From Guyanagaster necrorhizus (lineage: Eukaryota; Basidiomycota; Agaricomycetes; Agaricales; Physalacriaceae), in assembly GCF_019112545.1 (NCBI RefSeq), contig NW_025064888.1:1-64000 (forward strand): DNA of 64,000 nucleotides, in the 5' to 3' direction. Of this stretch, positions 33,230 through 45,441 are shown in pieces. The stretch's first letter is position 1; every line of letters starts with the position of its first letter. The notes below the pieces were generated by a model. It ran no database searches, was not told the origin of the DNA, and saw nothing but the letters and a program-made list of their open reading frames with translations. Position numbers and translations under genes: made by a program.

Positions 33230-35569
33230 TCATCTAACCCAAGTCCTGACGAACATTATGGCGCCGATCGCAAAGGCAGTTGGCAACAATCCACTCGTAC
33301 GGAGTCCAACAACTCCATTTTGTGATCCCTTGCTCGTGCTTCCTAGAACGTCCTTCATGCCACTATGTCCATTACTCGTCGATAATACCGCCTGGTCGAC
33401 TGTTGCTGTATTCACCGTCTTCGTCAGAGCAGTCGTGGCGAACGTCATCGAGCTCGCTCCGGCCGTCTCCGTAAACGCTTCATCGTTGAGGAAGACAAGC
33501 GCGAAACCAGGTGCTGGAACAGGGATAAGGCAAGTGTTGTTGGCATTCTGGTCGCAGGTCACAGTCTGGATATCTTCCTGGCCCATGAGACGGCCATCTG
33601 ATTCGAAGATGCCTCCAAAGGTCTGTCCGGCCCATCGGAAATTGCCTTTTTGTGATACGGAATCGGCGGTAAAATACCTGCACATAGGACATTTTAGCCT
33701 GTTCTCGGCGGGAAAAACATACAACCTACTTCACTTTGACTTGGGCAGGAGTGCCATTTGCTTGACCACTCTCGCCATCTCCAATAGAAATGGAGGCGAT
33801 ATAAGTGCTAGCACCCGAAGAGTCCGTTATGTAATTGAAAAGTGCAACTCGGACAGGATTCCCATTCTCGTAAATAGCATAGGCGGGGGTAAAGATATTC
33901 CCATCGTTGGCGTTCAAATCTAGGATCTGGGAGGCATTTGACGCGCCCATCGCCTCCGCCATAATCAATGCAGAGTAGTATATCGGGCCGATCGTCCATT
34001 GGTGGAAGGTTGATTGATTAGTCGGCGGTGCTGCGAAGGAGAGTGAGAGGACCGCTTGAAGAGACAGACGGAAAGGTCTTCTTACGAGTGAAAGGCTAAT
34101 CAAAAAAGCGACGAGTGAGCTATGAGTGATATCACCGAAAGGAACTTACGTTATAGAAAACGTTCTGTCCACCAATGTGCATCAAAGCACCGGAAAAGTT
34201 GGAGTACGCCATTTGCATGGAATAATCAAGTCCCCATAAAGCAGCACCAAAAGAATCACTGATACCGGGGAAACCTCCACATGAAGCAGTGTTAGTCTCA
34301 AACATAAGCAACTTCTTGTTCTTCTGCTGGGCGTAGTTGCCGGAATTAACGTATGGCTGAATAATGGATTGCCCAGATGAGTGATTCAAGTAAGTGGGGA
34401 ACATGGTTTGGGCGTCGCGAGGCGTTCCAGTACCGTAAACGGCGTAACAATTGTCTGATGGGTAGCTATCAAAATATATAAGTAACAAGTATCAAGAGGG
34501 AGCAAAAGCGCACTGTTCTACTGCCAGAAATGCCAAGTTCTCACTGTATGTGTCGACGAAATCTGTGTTCCAAACATCCTCCGGAAACCAGTCCCCGGTG
34601 GCAATGCTGGGTCCAATGAGAAGTCTCTTGTTAACAGCATTGGCATCGTTGCCCATAGCCTGAACGAGAGCACCGAATTCATTTCCATAATCAGAAGGTC
34701 CATAAGGCTAAGAATTTTGTTAGTATATTAAGACAATGATATCTTTGTTGGCGCTCACGTCAGTCCTGTGGCCGTGGCGAACATAAAGATCGGGCTCGTT
34801 GCCAGCCTGAAAGCCAGCTAATAGATCACCGAGGATGGCCTGACTTTGTTCGGCGATAGCGAGTTGAAAGGGATCGATATTGAAAAACGGGATGCCCAAG
34901 AACCATCGGATATTGACGAGCTCAGATATACCTCTCATCAGATAAAAGAGGTCATCTGTGTAGTCTAAAGGCGGGGTTTGAGTCTAGCAAAATCTTGTAA
35001 GTGAAGATAGAAGAGTAAAAGAAGCGTGGTCTTACGGGATTAGTGGTGTTCTGGTTATCCTTTTGAATCATTTTCCCATCTGGTAGGCTGTCTACATGCA
35101 CAGCTGTTTCCTGCGTGTTTCCTCCTACTCGAACATACACCCCGCCCGCACGTTGCTGAAGATTCGCCATAAGATTAAGGAAAGGAACCTGGATATAACT
35201 GGAGTTTTTCCCGACTGTCAAAGAGGCCTTGAGCGGTATTACTTTGTGATGCAGTCAGTGCTCACGAGTTTGGTCCGTTACGGACATTTCTATCGAGAAA
35301 CCAACAAATGAGCCCGACTGAACGATGGACACGCCCGTTGTGCCGCCATTCTGAAGCTGTATCCCGAACTGCATAGGCGGTAACGGGTCCGGGATTGGCG
35401 GTGGGTTGAGCACGGTGGGGTTGTAGGCCGCGGCACCAGTGTATGAAGCGGCATCAGCAGAAGATGCGGACGTCTGGGCGTTCAAGGGCTGTTGGAAATA
35501 TACGGTAACTTGGGCACAAACGGCACTAGCGAAGAAGAAAAGAGAAAGGAAGGTTCGGATAGCTCCCAT
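33230..35569 (-). CDS. secreted GH79 family glycoside hydrolase
   Basis: A minus-strand multi-exon gene from MGAIRTFLSLFFFASAVCAQV (signal peptide) at 35569. The barrel contains VRVGGNTQE, FQAGNEPDLY with the acid/base Glu of the NEP motif, and LLMFETNTASCGG with the nucleophile Glu. A beta-sandwich C-domain follows (FHQWTIGPIYYSALIMAEAMG). After a Ser/Thr-rich stretch the protein ends in a hydrophobic tail (LLPTAFAIGAIMFVR), which fits a GPI-anchor signal. GH79 holds beta-glucuronidases and related enzymes; fungal members act on arabinogalactan-type or glucuronic acid-bearing glycans. Roughly 560 residues; not every splice border was fixed. Confidence 0.88.
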
Positions 35570-36029
35570 GTTGGAAATTCGCGGCCACGGGGACAGTGCG
35601 CAGCAGACCCGTCAATCAGGCGGTGATGCGCCCGTCTTTGAATGATTTCGACGCGTAGAATACGAAAGCGGTTCTCAACAAGAAGACGACGAATGGAATC
35701 CTGTGGTGGAAGGTGAAAAAGGTATTCCTTGCAAAGTCCATGCCATATCTATATCTGGAAGTCATTTCAACTTTTCGTCGTTGTGTCACTAGCTGGATTC
35801 CGCGCTTTCGTAACTCAACACGTTGGTATCCATCCACCGTTAGCGTGACTTCATCTTCTTCCTGCATATTCATTCCAGACGTTCTAGCGTATTGTTAAAC
35901 CGCCTATAAAGCGACATCTAGAGGATAAATTGGCAAGGACATAGAGACAGCGCCGCGGACGTTTCGCGATATCGCATTCCTCCTTTCAACGCTCGTTTGG
36001 TGAGCCTTTGATGGAGGGAGTATGTAGTT
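35570..36029. other. intergenic or gene debris
   Basis: Minus-strand frames of 60-85 codons occur (for example 35616-35873), but none could be joined to a family. It lies directly downstream of the TOM70 relic on the same strand and may be its decayed 3' part. Confidence 0.4.
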
Positions 36030-36400
36030 CGACGGCCGTGGTGAACTGCCTCTGTCGGAAGTTGCGAGTGCTGCTGTCCGTTACTACAACCCTCATACTG
36101 TCCACCGCCGGCTTCCTCTAGACTTTTGGCCTCCACTCCTTAAGAATAGGTCCATCCTTGTCCTTGACAAACTTCTTCTTCTTTGCTCCCTTCGACAACT
36201 TCTTCCGGTCCTTTTTGTCTGCCTTTCGCACCATCTGAAGGCCTGGAGGAGTAGACAGCCCCGCCCCCAACAATAGCGGCTGCCGATCCAATGAGGGTGA
36301 CCTTATTCTCTGCGACAAAGTCTTGTACGTGTTCAACGAAACGCGGTACTCGAAATGATGCTTGCTTATATGAGATGACGTTATGAGGGGCCCCCAACTC
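36030..36400 (-). pseudogene. TOM70 N-terminal relic
   Basis: A minus-strand frame reads FVEHVQDFVAENKVTLIGSAAA then IVGGGAVY, matching the N-terminal membrane anchor of Tom70. The next Tom70 landmark, a Lys-rich linker with KGAKKKKFVKDKDGPIL, is in a different frame. A third landmark, NFRQRQFTTAVELHT (first TPR repeat), appears after a stop codon in yet another frame. No later TPR repeats follow. Tom70 is the outer-membrane import receptor for mitochondrial carriers, so an intact copy is expected elsewhere. The frame changes could in part be introns, but the stop after the linker and the missing TPR array argue for a truncated, decayed copy. Confidence 0.65.
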
Positions 36401-36817
36401 TCGATTTACTCATCCCCCACCTAAGTTACGTAGGTGTGCTTCAATCTTTTTTCTCTGGAGACTGGTGTTGCGGAGAAGAGAATCTGGGTCGTCGACTCCA
36501 TCAATGGCATCCGCATTACTACCAAACAAAGATGATAGTAGTCGCATTGACATTTCATGTCTCATTTACTGAAAGCCTCAAGATTATCTTTTGGGTCGTA
36601 TGACTTTGATGGTGTTTTCAGTGGCTCAGATCATCATTTACTGTAGAGTAACGTACGCTGTTATCGCACAGACACCACTACTCATGTGGAACGACTAGAG
36701 ATTGCACATTACGTAGCATAAAATCACATAATTATTACGGGTACTTAAAGTATATAATACTTGATACAATACAAGGACGTCCGTGTCGTTGCAGTCGTTA
36801 TCGGGCTTTGCATTCCC

Positions 36818-39045
36818 TTACAAGATAAAGCGCAAACTCGTATCCTTGGAGAAATTTGTTGACCCCCTGGAAGTGGATGACAAACCAGAGAACTCACTAT
36901 GTGATGAGAACTGCCGAGTTGAGGTTTCTGACTGTACTTTGGATGCAGGATCTTCCTGTGAAGAGAAATTAAAAGGGGGGACGCATCACCTGAGGAAAGT
37001 TCGTCAAACGTGTTCGACTTGCTAACCTAATTGATCGAAGTAGTTGTTGGTAAGATTGCTCGGGGGTCTTCCTGAGTGATGTAACGAAGGCCTAGAGCTT
37101 CCGGTCAGGCCAAAAAATTGCTAAACATAAAGAAAATCACTCACATAGCTCATAGCGCCGACCGGGACACCACCCTGGAAAGTGTCTGCACTTGTCTGAC
37201 TATCTTGACTTCCCGACCACGATATCTGCGGAAAAGTATACGCCATCGTGTTCAACCAAATACATAGAATAGGACCTACCACATCAGCAGGTGTAGATTT
37301 AATCTTTCTCCATTTCTTGGATATTTGCTCCTTTTTTATTAGTCGACCGTCATGACCGTACTTCGGGCTCATTAATTAGCTCTGGGAGCAGGTAATGTGC
37401 CATGCACTTACGACATAAGGTAAATCTGAGTGAAAAGGAAATAAGAGCATTCCTCAATATCGGCGTACACACGCACCTAAAGCAGTTCCAGAGTGACAAC
37501 ACTACACCGTTACAATGAGCCAATTGCATAAAAATCTTGAGAATGTGCTCTCTTACATCGAACAGAGCCTGGAGTCCAGTTAAGTGGCGTTTTCATATAC
37601 TTTTCCCAAGTAGATGTACGTACCGTCAAACGGCACCCGGCAGGAAGAGATTTGACCATGATCAAGTGCATTTCCTGTGCAGATAGAACTTAACAAAACG
37701 AAAAGCGAGAGGATTCTGCTCTCACGTCGTCGATGATCTGTCCCCGATGCTTGAAGTCAACCGGAAAAATGACTGCAGGAAACAAGGGTTAGAGTACACA
37801 AAAATCTATTTAGAATTGAGCGAACCTTCATCATAACCATCAACTTCATCTCCATCCAAGTCTTTCGTTTGTCCACCGTGTCCGGAATCTAACGGTGAAG
37901 AATGAGAGAGATGAATGTAACTAGGCTTTAGTTATATTACAATGAAAGAAAAGCGAGTCGTGCGGTTGGGCGTTCTTGACAAGCCAGTGCATTCCGTCAA
38001 TCATGTTCTTCCTTGTGGGTTGGGAGCGGGGATTGGTGCTATCATCAGTAAGCATCACGATATCCTCAGACTTGTATCCCCAGTGATCTGTGTTGTCGCG
38101 GGGTCAGCACCAGAAAAGAAGGGTGTAAAATTCAACCGACGCATTAAGAAGTCACGTATATGTCTGGCGTCATTAATACAACCTTTGAGCTCATGGGGCT
38201 GTCCGCGATAGTTGATTCCGATCTAGTCGCTCAGCATCAGCGCTTAAAAACTCTATCGTAAGGGGCAAAACATACACAAAGTGCCTTTTTACGTCCGGTA
38301 CACTTGGAATATGTGAAACACTGATGCTGGGAAGATTGCGAGGGTTGTATAGGTTGAGGGACAGGAACGGTGGATGCAGGACGTGGCCGGCTGCTGCTGT
38401 GACTGCTATGATGGTGATGCGGAGTGCTAACAATGATATGCTGACTCCCGGAATGGTGCACGACAGAAGGGTGCTCGGGGTTAGAATGATGCCGATGATG
38501 ACTGCTGCTACGGTGGTAGTGATGATGATGATGATGTTCACGACTGCTGAGAGCCTTGGGTACGTCGGAAGGCATATTCATACTGGAACAAAAAGAATGA
38601 TTCCTTTCTTCAAGCTGTTCAGTGAGACTGTGGTGCACGTACTCTGGGACAGGTCTGTATGACTCGTGCTGAGTGTGTCACAGGACGACAGTGTCAAGTG
38701 TTTAGACTCACAGGAAATAGGAGCCGACAGGGGCCGGAACCGAGCCGTAAGGTGAGGCGCCAGAGCATGGGACATGGTGAGAAGAGCCTGGAAATGCCAT
38801 AGGTTCGCCATAGCCGGGCTGACCATATGCACTACTTACGCGTTATTGGTCTGCGTTCCACATTGCAAAACGACTACTCACGCGGTCGGACACCTGCATG
38901 GTACTTTAGGTCAACGCAGGTCAATTGAACGGATACTCTGCACTCACTCAGAAGACGGCATGTCATATGCCAATGGTGGGGGCTGCTGGTATCCATTAGG
39001 CGGCGGAGGGGGGTTGGCATTTGCACCAGAAAAATCCCACATCAT
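36818..39045 (-). CDS. MCA1: metacaspase (type I, caspase-like cysteine peptidase)
   Basis: Seventeen exons on the minus strand: 39045-38948, 38893-38882, 38831-38712, 38654-38276, 38222-38141, 38087-37941, 37888-37826, 37772-37726, 37674-37624, 37568-37557, 37501-37477, 37425-37412, 37360-37280, 37225-37145, 37091-37027, 36955-36898, 36844-36818. They sum to 1,362 nt, or 453 residues, with every phase consistent. The prodomain is Pro/Tyr/Gly-rich, then His-rich (six His in a row). The catalytic domain reads GINYRGQPHELKGCINDA, catalytic His in HYSGHGGQ, DLDGDEVDGYDEVIFPVDF, and catalytic Cys in FDCCHSGTALDLPY. It ends SSHHIDTSLRFIL. Metacaspases cleave after Arg/Lys in a Ca2+-dependent way and act in stress, aggregate clearance and cell death. 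Exons of 12, 12 and 14 nt are present; the 12-nt exon 2 could be skipped without frame change. Confidence 0.92.
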
Positions 39046-39504
39046 CTTGTCAGATTTTTAACGCGAGTACCACAGGAAACGAAGATGCTGTCCCAAAAAC
39101 GGGTATCAGTACGATGATGGTGGTAGAAGGAAGAGCTGTGAGCTGGAGCTGGCTGAGATCAAAGCCAGATCAATCGGAGCAACTTGGCCGCCTAGCGCCT
39201 CTTTTCACTCGGATCCTTGCGCCCAGCGCTGTCTGGCAGTTTTCCTGAGCGTGCCATTTTTGAATCCCCTTGCAGACATCTACCACGCTGCCCGTGAAAA
39301 TGACCGACAATAACACGGAACACGGCCTCGAGTCCGAGATCATGTCCGATCATGATCGACTGATTATATTTTCCTTTTCCTCGTCCCCATTGCTATCCAT
39401 ATATTTGCTCTGCTGTACAAACCGATAAAGAAACGAAATCTACTGTTTACATGCAGGAACGCCTCGAACGCCTTCAATTTCATCGTGGTACAAATTTAGT
39501 CGCT
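39046..39504. other. intergenic, metacaspase upstream region
   Basis: Lies between the metacaspase start and the branching-enzyme stop, both on the minus strand. No gene recognised. Confidence 0.5.
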
Positions 39505-42016
39505 TCATTGCTTCGACAGAACCAAGCAGGTTCTAGTCGGAATGTACACCTGATGCCGTTCAATTAGCCCAGCAGCCCCACAGAACATGCCAGAAACAAA
39601 CCTGAAGCCAGTTCTTCCTATTGTTCCATTCCATAGAGGTGGTAAAGTATTGTCCACCTAACCTGACATTATCGAAACCGCCGAACCTCGGTTCATCGCT
39701 TGTCAAAACCACGCTGTACTCCCCCGCTTCATCTACCCCAACTCGATAATCCGTGAAACTCTGCGTTGGATGGAAGTTGAATACAAATAGCAGACCGGCA
39801 CGTTCGTATACAATCACTTTGTCGACCTCGTGTTTCAGGGACACGTACGCCTAGCACATGCCTTGTCAGAAACATCTCAGTCCGTCAGACTGGCAGCCCT
39901 TACCGGGTGATCAGAGAGCCAGCCATACTTCTCATCTGCGCAGTTCATCGCGCTATCAAAATTGCTGAGGTACTTGTACCGAAGTAAAGGGTCATCGACA
40001 ACGTTCCACTGGCGGCGCGCATAGTGGAAGGAGTTGCCGTTACCTTCTCGGGGAAAGTCGAGCCACTATATCACATCAGCTCAGCCACGCTCAATCCGTG
40101 AATCTATGGATGTACTTCGGGATGTCCAAACTCGTTCCCCTCAAAATTCAAGTATCCTTCGCCGCCCAAAGAGTGCGTCAGAAGTCTGTGAAGCGTTTCA
40201 TTTTCACAATGATAATATAATATGAATACCGCCAGACATACCGAATCATCTTGTGCAGCGCGATGCCCCGAGATATGACAGGCGTCAGCGGTGTCAAGTC
40301 GGACATGTGAGTATCTGGATTATGCATTAGCTCCTCTTAGCGTTAAATAAAACATTTTTGGGACGTACACATTTCTTTGTCCATCAACCAAAACGCAAGC
40401 GTTTTGTCTCCCACGAGCGCCTGATCATGGCTCTCACAATATGCCACGCTTTTTTCACCATATCGCCGGTTTGTTAGAATATGCACAATATCGCCCATAT
40501 CCCACTCGTCGTCCTTTTTGTGTTTCAATAACTTGATCCACATGTCCGGGATAGCCATGGACAGGCGATAATCGAATCCGACACCACCTTTATTTACAGG
40601 GATGCAGAGCAAAGGCATCCCGGAGACATCCTCGGCTATAGTGATGACTTTCGGGTATAACGAGTGCATGGCGTCGTTTGCCTACAGAACGGTAAATCTC
40701 ATCTCGAGATCAATCTAAGTCCACATACCAACATAAGATAGACAATTCCTTCAAGATCAGCAGAGTCACCAAAATATTCGTGGTATCCACCCGAAAAGCC
40801 GGCTCCGACCCCGTGGTGCGTATACATCATGCTGGTCACACCGTCAAACCGGAATCCGTCGAACCGATATTCCTCTATGTAGAATCGAAGATTGCTCAAG
40901 AGGAATCGCAACACCTCATGATTGCCGTAGTTGAAGAGACGGCTATCCCAAAGGTCATGTCGACCCTTGGGTCCCTCATGGAAGTACAAATGATCAGTTC
41001 CATCGAACTCATTTATCCCGTCAAGAACATTCTTGCAAGCATGGGAATGGACAATATCGAGAAGAACAGTCAGCCCCATGCCGTGTGCCGTGTCGATAAG
41101 CTCTTTCAGCTCTTCCGGAGTTCCATATCGTGAGCTTGCGGCGAAGAAACTAGTCACCTGGTACCCGAAAGCTGAAGAGGTCAGTTGGGGGCCGTGAATG
41201 TATGCGGTAGAGGAAGGGCGTACAGGCATAGTAAGCATGCTCCATGATGGCCATCAATTGGATGACATTGTAGCCAAGATTCTTGATGCGTCGCAAGACA
41301 TTCGCCGTAAATTCTTTATACGACCCTACTCTTGGTTCTGAAGTCGAGATACCGACATGCGCTTCATAGATTCTGGCATCTTTAGGGTAGGATGGGCGGG
41401 GATTTTTGAACTTGTGCTTCTCAGATTCAGGCGGATTCCAAAAGCGCGCATCATAAACAGGTGAAACGCTGAGCTCCTGAGTGACGCGTTTGATCCACGC
41501 TGGAATGCGTTCGATACGCTCTCCTGATGGGAGAATCATCGAGATCTGATGCACTATCAGCATATATACGGGATTTAAGGATAAAACGTGATGCTTGCCT
41601 TGATCTTGGAATCGTGTGGAATGGCACAGACACCTGGCGACGACGGAGGGACTGCAATCTCCCAAATACCGAACTGGTTTTTCTTCATGGGGTGGGATGT
41701 CCTGTTCCAGCCATCTAGAAGAATATCGGAAAAATAGTTTTCTATGACAAACCGTGTACTCACTGAAGTCACCGATCAAAAATGCTTCTCGTGCATTTGG
41801 AGCCCATTCTCTGTAGACAACTTCTCCATTGGATCCAACGTTTAGCCCAAACTTCAGATATCCCTTGGTGAAACTGTCGTATCCGCCTTCGTGCTGCTCA
41901 ATATCGTCCTTGAACTTTCTGAACAGATCATGTCTTTTCACGATGTGGTCGACATTTGGTTTTAGATAGTCATCAATAGCGACAACAGTCTCGGGAGAAA
42001 GACGGTCTTGAGGCAT
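39505..42016 (-). CDS. GLC3: 1,4-alpha-glucan (glycogen) branching enzyme
   Basis: A minus-strand multi-exon gene of roughly 680 residues starting [18 protein letters not shown]. The CBM48 N-domain has [22 protein letters not shown] and [10 protein letters not shown]. The GH13 core shows all four conserved regions: [19 protein letters not shown] (nucleophile Asp), IAEDVSGMP (acid/base Glu) and YCESHDQAL (transition-state Asp). It continues with [20 protein letters not shown] and ends in the C-terminal beta domain, ...[13 protein letters not shown]. The enzyme makes alpha-1,6 branches in glycogen. The ATG at 42016 is preferred over an upstream one at 42151, whose extension is basic and unlike the family. 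Confidence 0.95.
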
Positions 42017-42544
42017 GAGAAGAGGAAATGGTCGGAGATGGTGGTGGGAATGGTGGTAAAGAGAAGAGATGTAAATTGTCGAAAAGACGTCTTCAATTCT
42101 CCTATGACGTATTGATGATCGTAACCTGCACCGCCACCAAGATGCGGTCAACGAGTTGGTTATCCCCGGGAAGAATTAGGCAAGCTGCCGTCGCGTTCTT
42201 TGGTTAATGTTGCTATTAGTGGCAGGGTGATATATGTGGGATCCCTGTCGCCGATTACAGTATTTCGCAGGTACAGTATGTGAGGTGACTTCTAAGGATC
42301 AAGGCATTATCATCATATTATATAGCGAACTTGGGTAGAAGCGCAAAGTCAGTATCTGTTTACAATAATAGCGCATTTTCAAGCTGCTGGAATAAAAGAG
42401 CAATGGTAATATTGGGCCTGCGGGGGAAAAGTGTATGCCGTCGGGATTTCTGGACAGGGGCCTCATGCTTACTGTTCGCTGCCTCCAAATGATAAAAACC
42501 AGACGTTGTTCATGAATGTATCTGTCAATCCTAACACCTGCCTC
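42017..42544. promoter_or_regulatory. divergent promoter region, branching enzyme and SDR
   Basis: 528 bases between opposing starts. The plus-strand frame is open upstream to 42431, including an ATG at 42512 that could be an alternative SDR start. No regulatory element identified. Confidence 0.45.
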
Positions 42545-43593
42545 ATGGCAACGCGTCTCAGACCCGGACAACCTACTGTTGCTGCCCTCCCTAGCTCTCT
42601 TACATTCGACGGAAAGACCGCACTCGTTACCGGGGCTAATAGCGGACTGGGTCTTGCCACATGCCTCCATCTCCTGCAGCGTCATCTCCCGAAGCTGATA
42701 ATTGGTGTCAGGAACAGAGACAAAGGCGAGGCCACCAAGGCTCAGCTTCTTGCTGACCCAGTAGTTGCCGCCTTAGGACGTCGGCCGGATATCCTTATCT
42801 ACGAGCTAGACCTCTCGTCGCAAAAGTCCGTAATCAGCTTCGGGGAGGCCATTCGGAATGACATACCCAAATTGGACCTTGTCCTTCTCAACGCAGGCAT
42901 ATACGCCTTCGAATGGAAGGTATCACACGAGACGCGCCGTGAGCTGACTTTCCAAGTCAACTATGTTTCCAATGCACTCCTCGCCATCCTTCTCCTCCCC
43001 CTCCTCCAATCTTCATCCATCCAATCAAACACGCATTCCCACCTGTCCATCGTCGGATCAGAGATGGCAGTCATCCTCAAGCCTATGCATATCCCTGTCC
43101 AGTCCGCCGTATTCGACTTCATAGCCGATCACGACAATTACGCAGTCAATAATCGATACGGAGAAACCAAGCTCTTTGTGGCCATGTTCGTTCGACAGCT
43201 AGCCAAACGCGTGAACCATGCCCAGGTGATTGTAAACTGCATGTGTCCAGGGCTGGTTGCGACAAGCCTTGCGAGGGACTCGCCATGGTACCTGAGAATT
43301 TTCTTGGGTGTATTTTATGCTGTGAAGAGTGCCAGGACACCAGAAGTTGGAGCCAGGCTGATCGTCAAGGCGTTGGCAGCTAGCCCCCAGAGCCACGGAA
43401 AGTTTATGGTGAACGATAGATTGAAACAGTAAGTTTCGCCACGATATCATAGGGATAATTGGCTAACAACACATACAGGGTTCCGCTCATGGAAACTGAG
43501 GATGGTCTTCAGGTCGAAGCGAAGATGTGGAAGGAAACTCTTAAAGTTGCAGAGAATGTTATACCGGGTTGTACCTCCACTTTGTCAAACTAG
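42545..43593 (+). CDS. short-chain dehydrogenase/reductase
   Basis: Two exons, 42545-43428 and 43479-43593, give 999 nt or 332 residues. The Rossmann motif is ALVTGANSGLGLA, with VRNRDKGEA at the coenzyme-specificity loop (the Arg pair suggests NADP(H)). LLNAGIY, the Ser strand HLSIVGSEM and the catalytic NRYGETK (Tyr-x3-Lys) follow. The C-terminal NCMCPGLVATSL is normal for the family. The substrate is not predictable. Close to the fungal retinol-dehydrogenase/WW-oxidoreductase-like SDRs. Confidence 0.9.
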
Positions 43594-43737
43594 AGGACTA
43601 TGATCGTAATACGTGTATCACGAACTAGTATTCCATTTAAATAATAATCTTCATCAGCCGTAGGGAATGAACCTTGCTTCGCATCGTAGCTAGATGGCAT
43701 CATCGTGAGAATAATTTCGTTTACTGTACCACGTGTC

Positions 43738-45120
43738 ATGCACATGCTTCAACGGTGCCTTCATAATCCAACTCGCTGCCTCGTAGGCCACGCCGTTCCT
43801 CCTCATCGCTCATTTTTCACATACGCCAGACCGAAGCCCTGGCGTACAGTACGCGTCGACAACCTTCCTGATGGCTATGACGTGACCAGTATCATTCAAA
43901 CGATCCGTGCTAACCCGGTGGAGAAGATCGTTGCAGAGAGGAACCATTTACTGGTCCAATTCTTCGGAAATTACATGGCCGAACGATGTATACAGAACTA
44001 TAACGGCCCTCCACATTTGTCGCTAAAGCTAAATGAAGCTCCTTCGCCGCCTCTACATGCTGCGACAGTCGCGGCCATCGGATACCTCAACCTGTCGCGC
44101 TCTTTCAAGATCGACAATCTTCCATTGGATTTTAACCTTGTTGAACACGAGATCTGGAAACACATTTCCGAACCCAAAAGCGTAGAATATTCCCGAATCC
44201 ATTGCTCTCATACCAGAACCAGCGCTGAATTCTGTATGATCGATACTGAGACGGCCATCAACGTAAGCGAAACAGGATCCAACAATTTTTGTATTAACCT
44301 GACTACGTACCATTAGATGGTTGCAGATTTCAAGGGCCTGGCAGCTACGGAAGCGTCTTTCAGGGGAACCGGGGTGTTTTACACAAGCGGCGATATCGAA
44401 CCCATCTACCCTGTATGGTACAAAGAGAACGACAAGGTTCATCCTCGGACAATAACCGTTTCTGTGACTACCGATACATACAGGCCTCTTCGAAGTTCTA
44501 TGATGGAATTCGAGAGAACTTACCCAACTTTATTAAAGGCAAGCACGATCCGGCAAGAAAACGTGAGTAAACGACTATGGCGCATGATTAGGCATATAAC
44601 TTGGATTCCTGTTCGCAGACAGTGATATTTGGCTTTGCTACCAATGACTCCGCCCAATTCTTCAGGGGGATGCTTCAGTCCCGGTCGGATGAACTTGGCC
44701 TCAAGATCCCCTTCAAATATGATAATCGCCCAGAAGTTGTATCTGACAACGTAATTACTGCCGTCGCCTTGGGCGCCCGACGCACTATAATTCTTACTAT
44801 CCCCGTCGAGCGATTGCTGGAACAGAGCCAATATCATCTTTTGTTTAGAGAATTCGGAAACATCTCCTACGTTTCCAAACGTGTCAGGTGTGTCTTCGCT
44901 CTCTTATCTCTTCCAAAGCAATGTTTAATAATCCCCGATCGTTAGGGAAGACCTTCCCATGGCATCTATACGAGTTCAATTTGAAGATATACGCTCAGCT
45001 TTGAAGGCCGTGTACCTATTGTCTTCGCCTGGGAACCAAAATGGTGTGCGGGTTTCCCTCCAAGGTTCTACTGTGTCATTTTTGGGGGCCCTGCACCTGC
45101 AACCCGTCGTCATTGACTAA
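43738..45120 (+). CDS. RRM-like, probably mitochondrial protein, paralogue A
   Basis: Four exons: 43738-44262, 44317-44562, 44619-44887, 44946-45120. They sum to 1,215 nt, or 404 residues. The N-terminus is basic and hydrophobic without acidic residues (MLQRCLHNPTRCLVGHAVPPHRSFFTYARP), as in a mitochondrial presequence. Then comes an RRM-like unit (RTVRVDNLPDGYDVTSIIQTI, later LLVQFFGNYMAERC) and further similar units (FKIDNLPLDF, TVIFGFATNDSAQFFRGML). The repeating DNLP and VxF pattern suggests several diverged RNA-recognition motifs. It is a clear paralogue of the gene at 46420-47798, with the same exon number, intron phases and first-exon length. Start could be the ATG at 43744. No named family recognised. 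Confidence 0.7.
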
Positions 45121-45441
45121 GAGCGGCTGTTGCGTCTCTGTCCTCTCAAATCGGTGGTACGTCGAGATCATAACTCAGATTCATCTAAGTTTTGGCACTA
45201 CAACCAGACTTCAAATGACTGGCGGCGATGGATCATCGATCTTTATTTTTTCAGCCGTTCAGTCAAAATGCTGACTAGGGAAAACGAAAAATGATATCAC
45301 TGGGATGGTATGACGTCTACATTGTTTATACAAGGTTATGGAGGTAAGTAGAATAAGCTATGGATACACAAGGGTCTACGAATAGTATAAGTGTCACGAG
45401 AGTAGAAAGTACAGTCCTGAAATAGTAGATATTGCGCCCAC
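45121..45441. other. intergenic, convergent gene ends
   Basis: Between the stop of paralogue A (plus) and the stop of the serine-rich gene (minus). Nothing recognised. Confidence 0.5.

Noticed and set aside
36783..37025. Plus-strand 80-codon frame with ATG-like start and several Cys
   Set aside because: Overlaps the last exons of the metacaspase on the other strand, which restore the conserved C-terminus.
38324..38662. Plus-strand 112-codon frame rich in Met and Thr
   Set aside because: It is the complement of the His-codon repeats in metacaspase exon 4.
40780..41133. Plus-strand 117-codon frame
   Set aside because: Complement of the conserved GH13 core of the branching enzyme.
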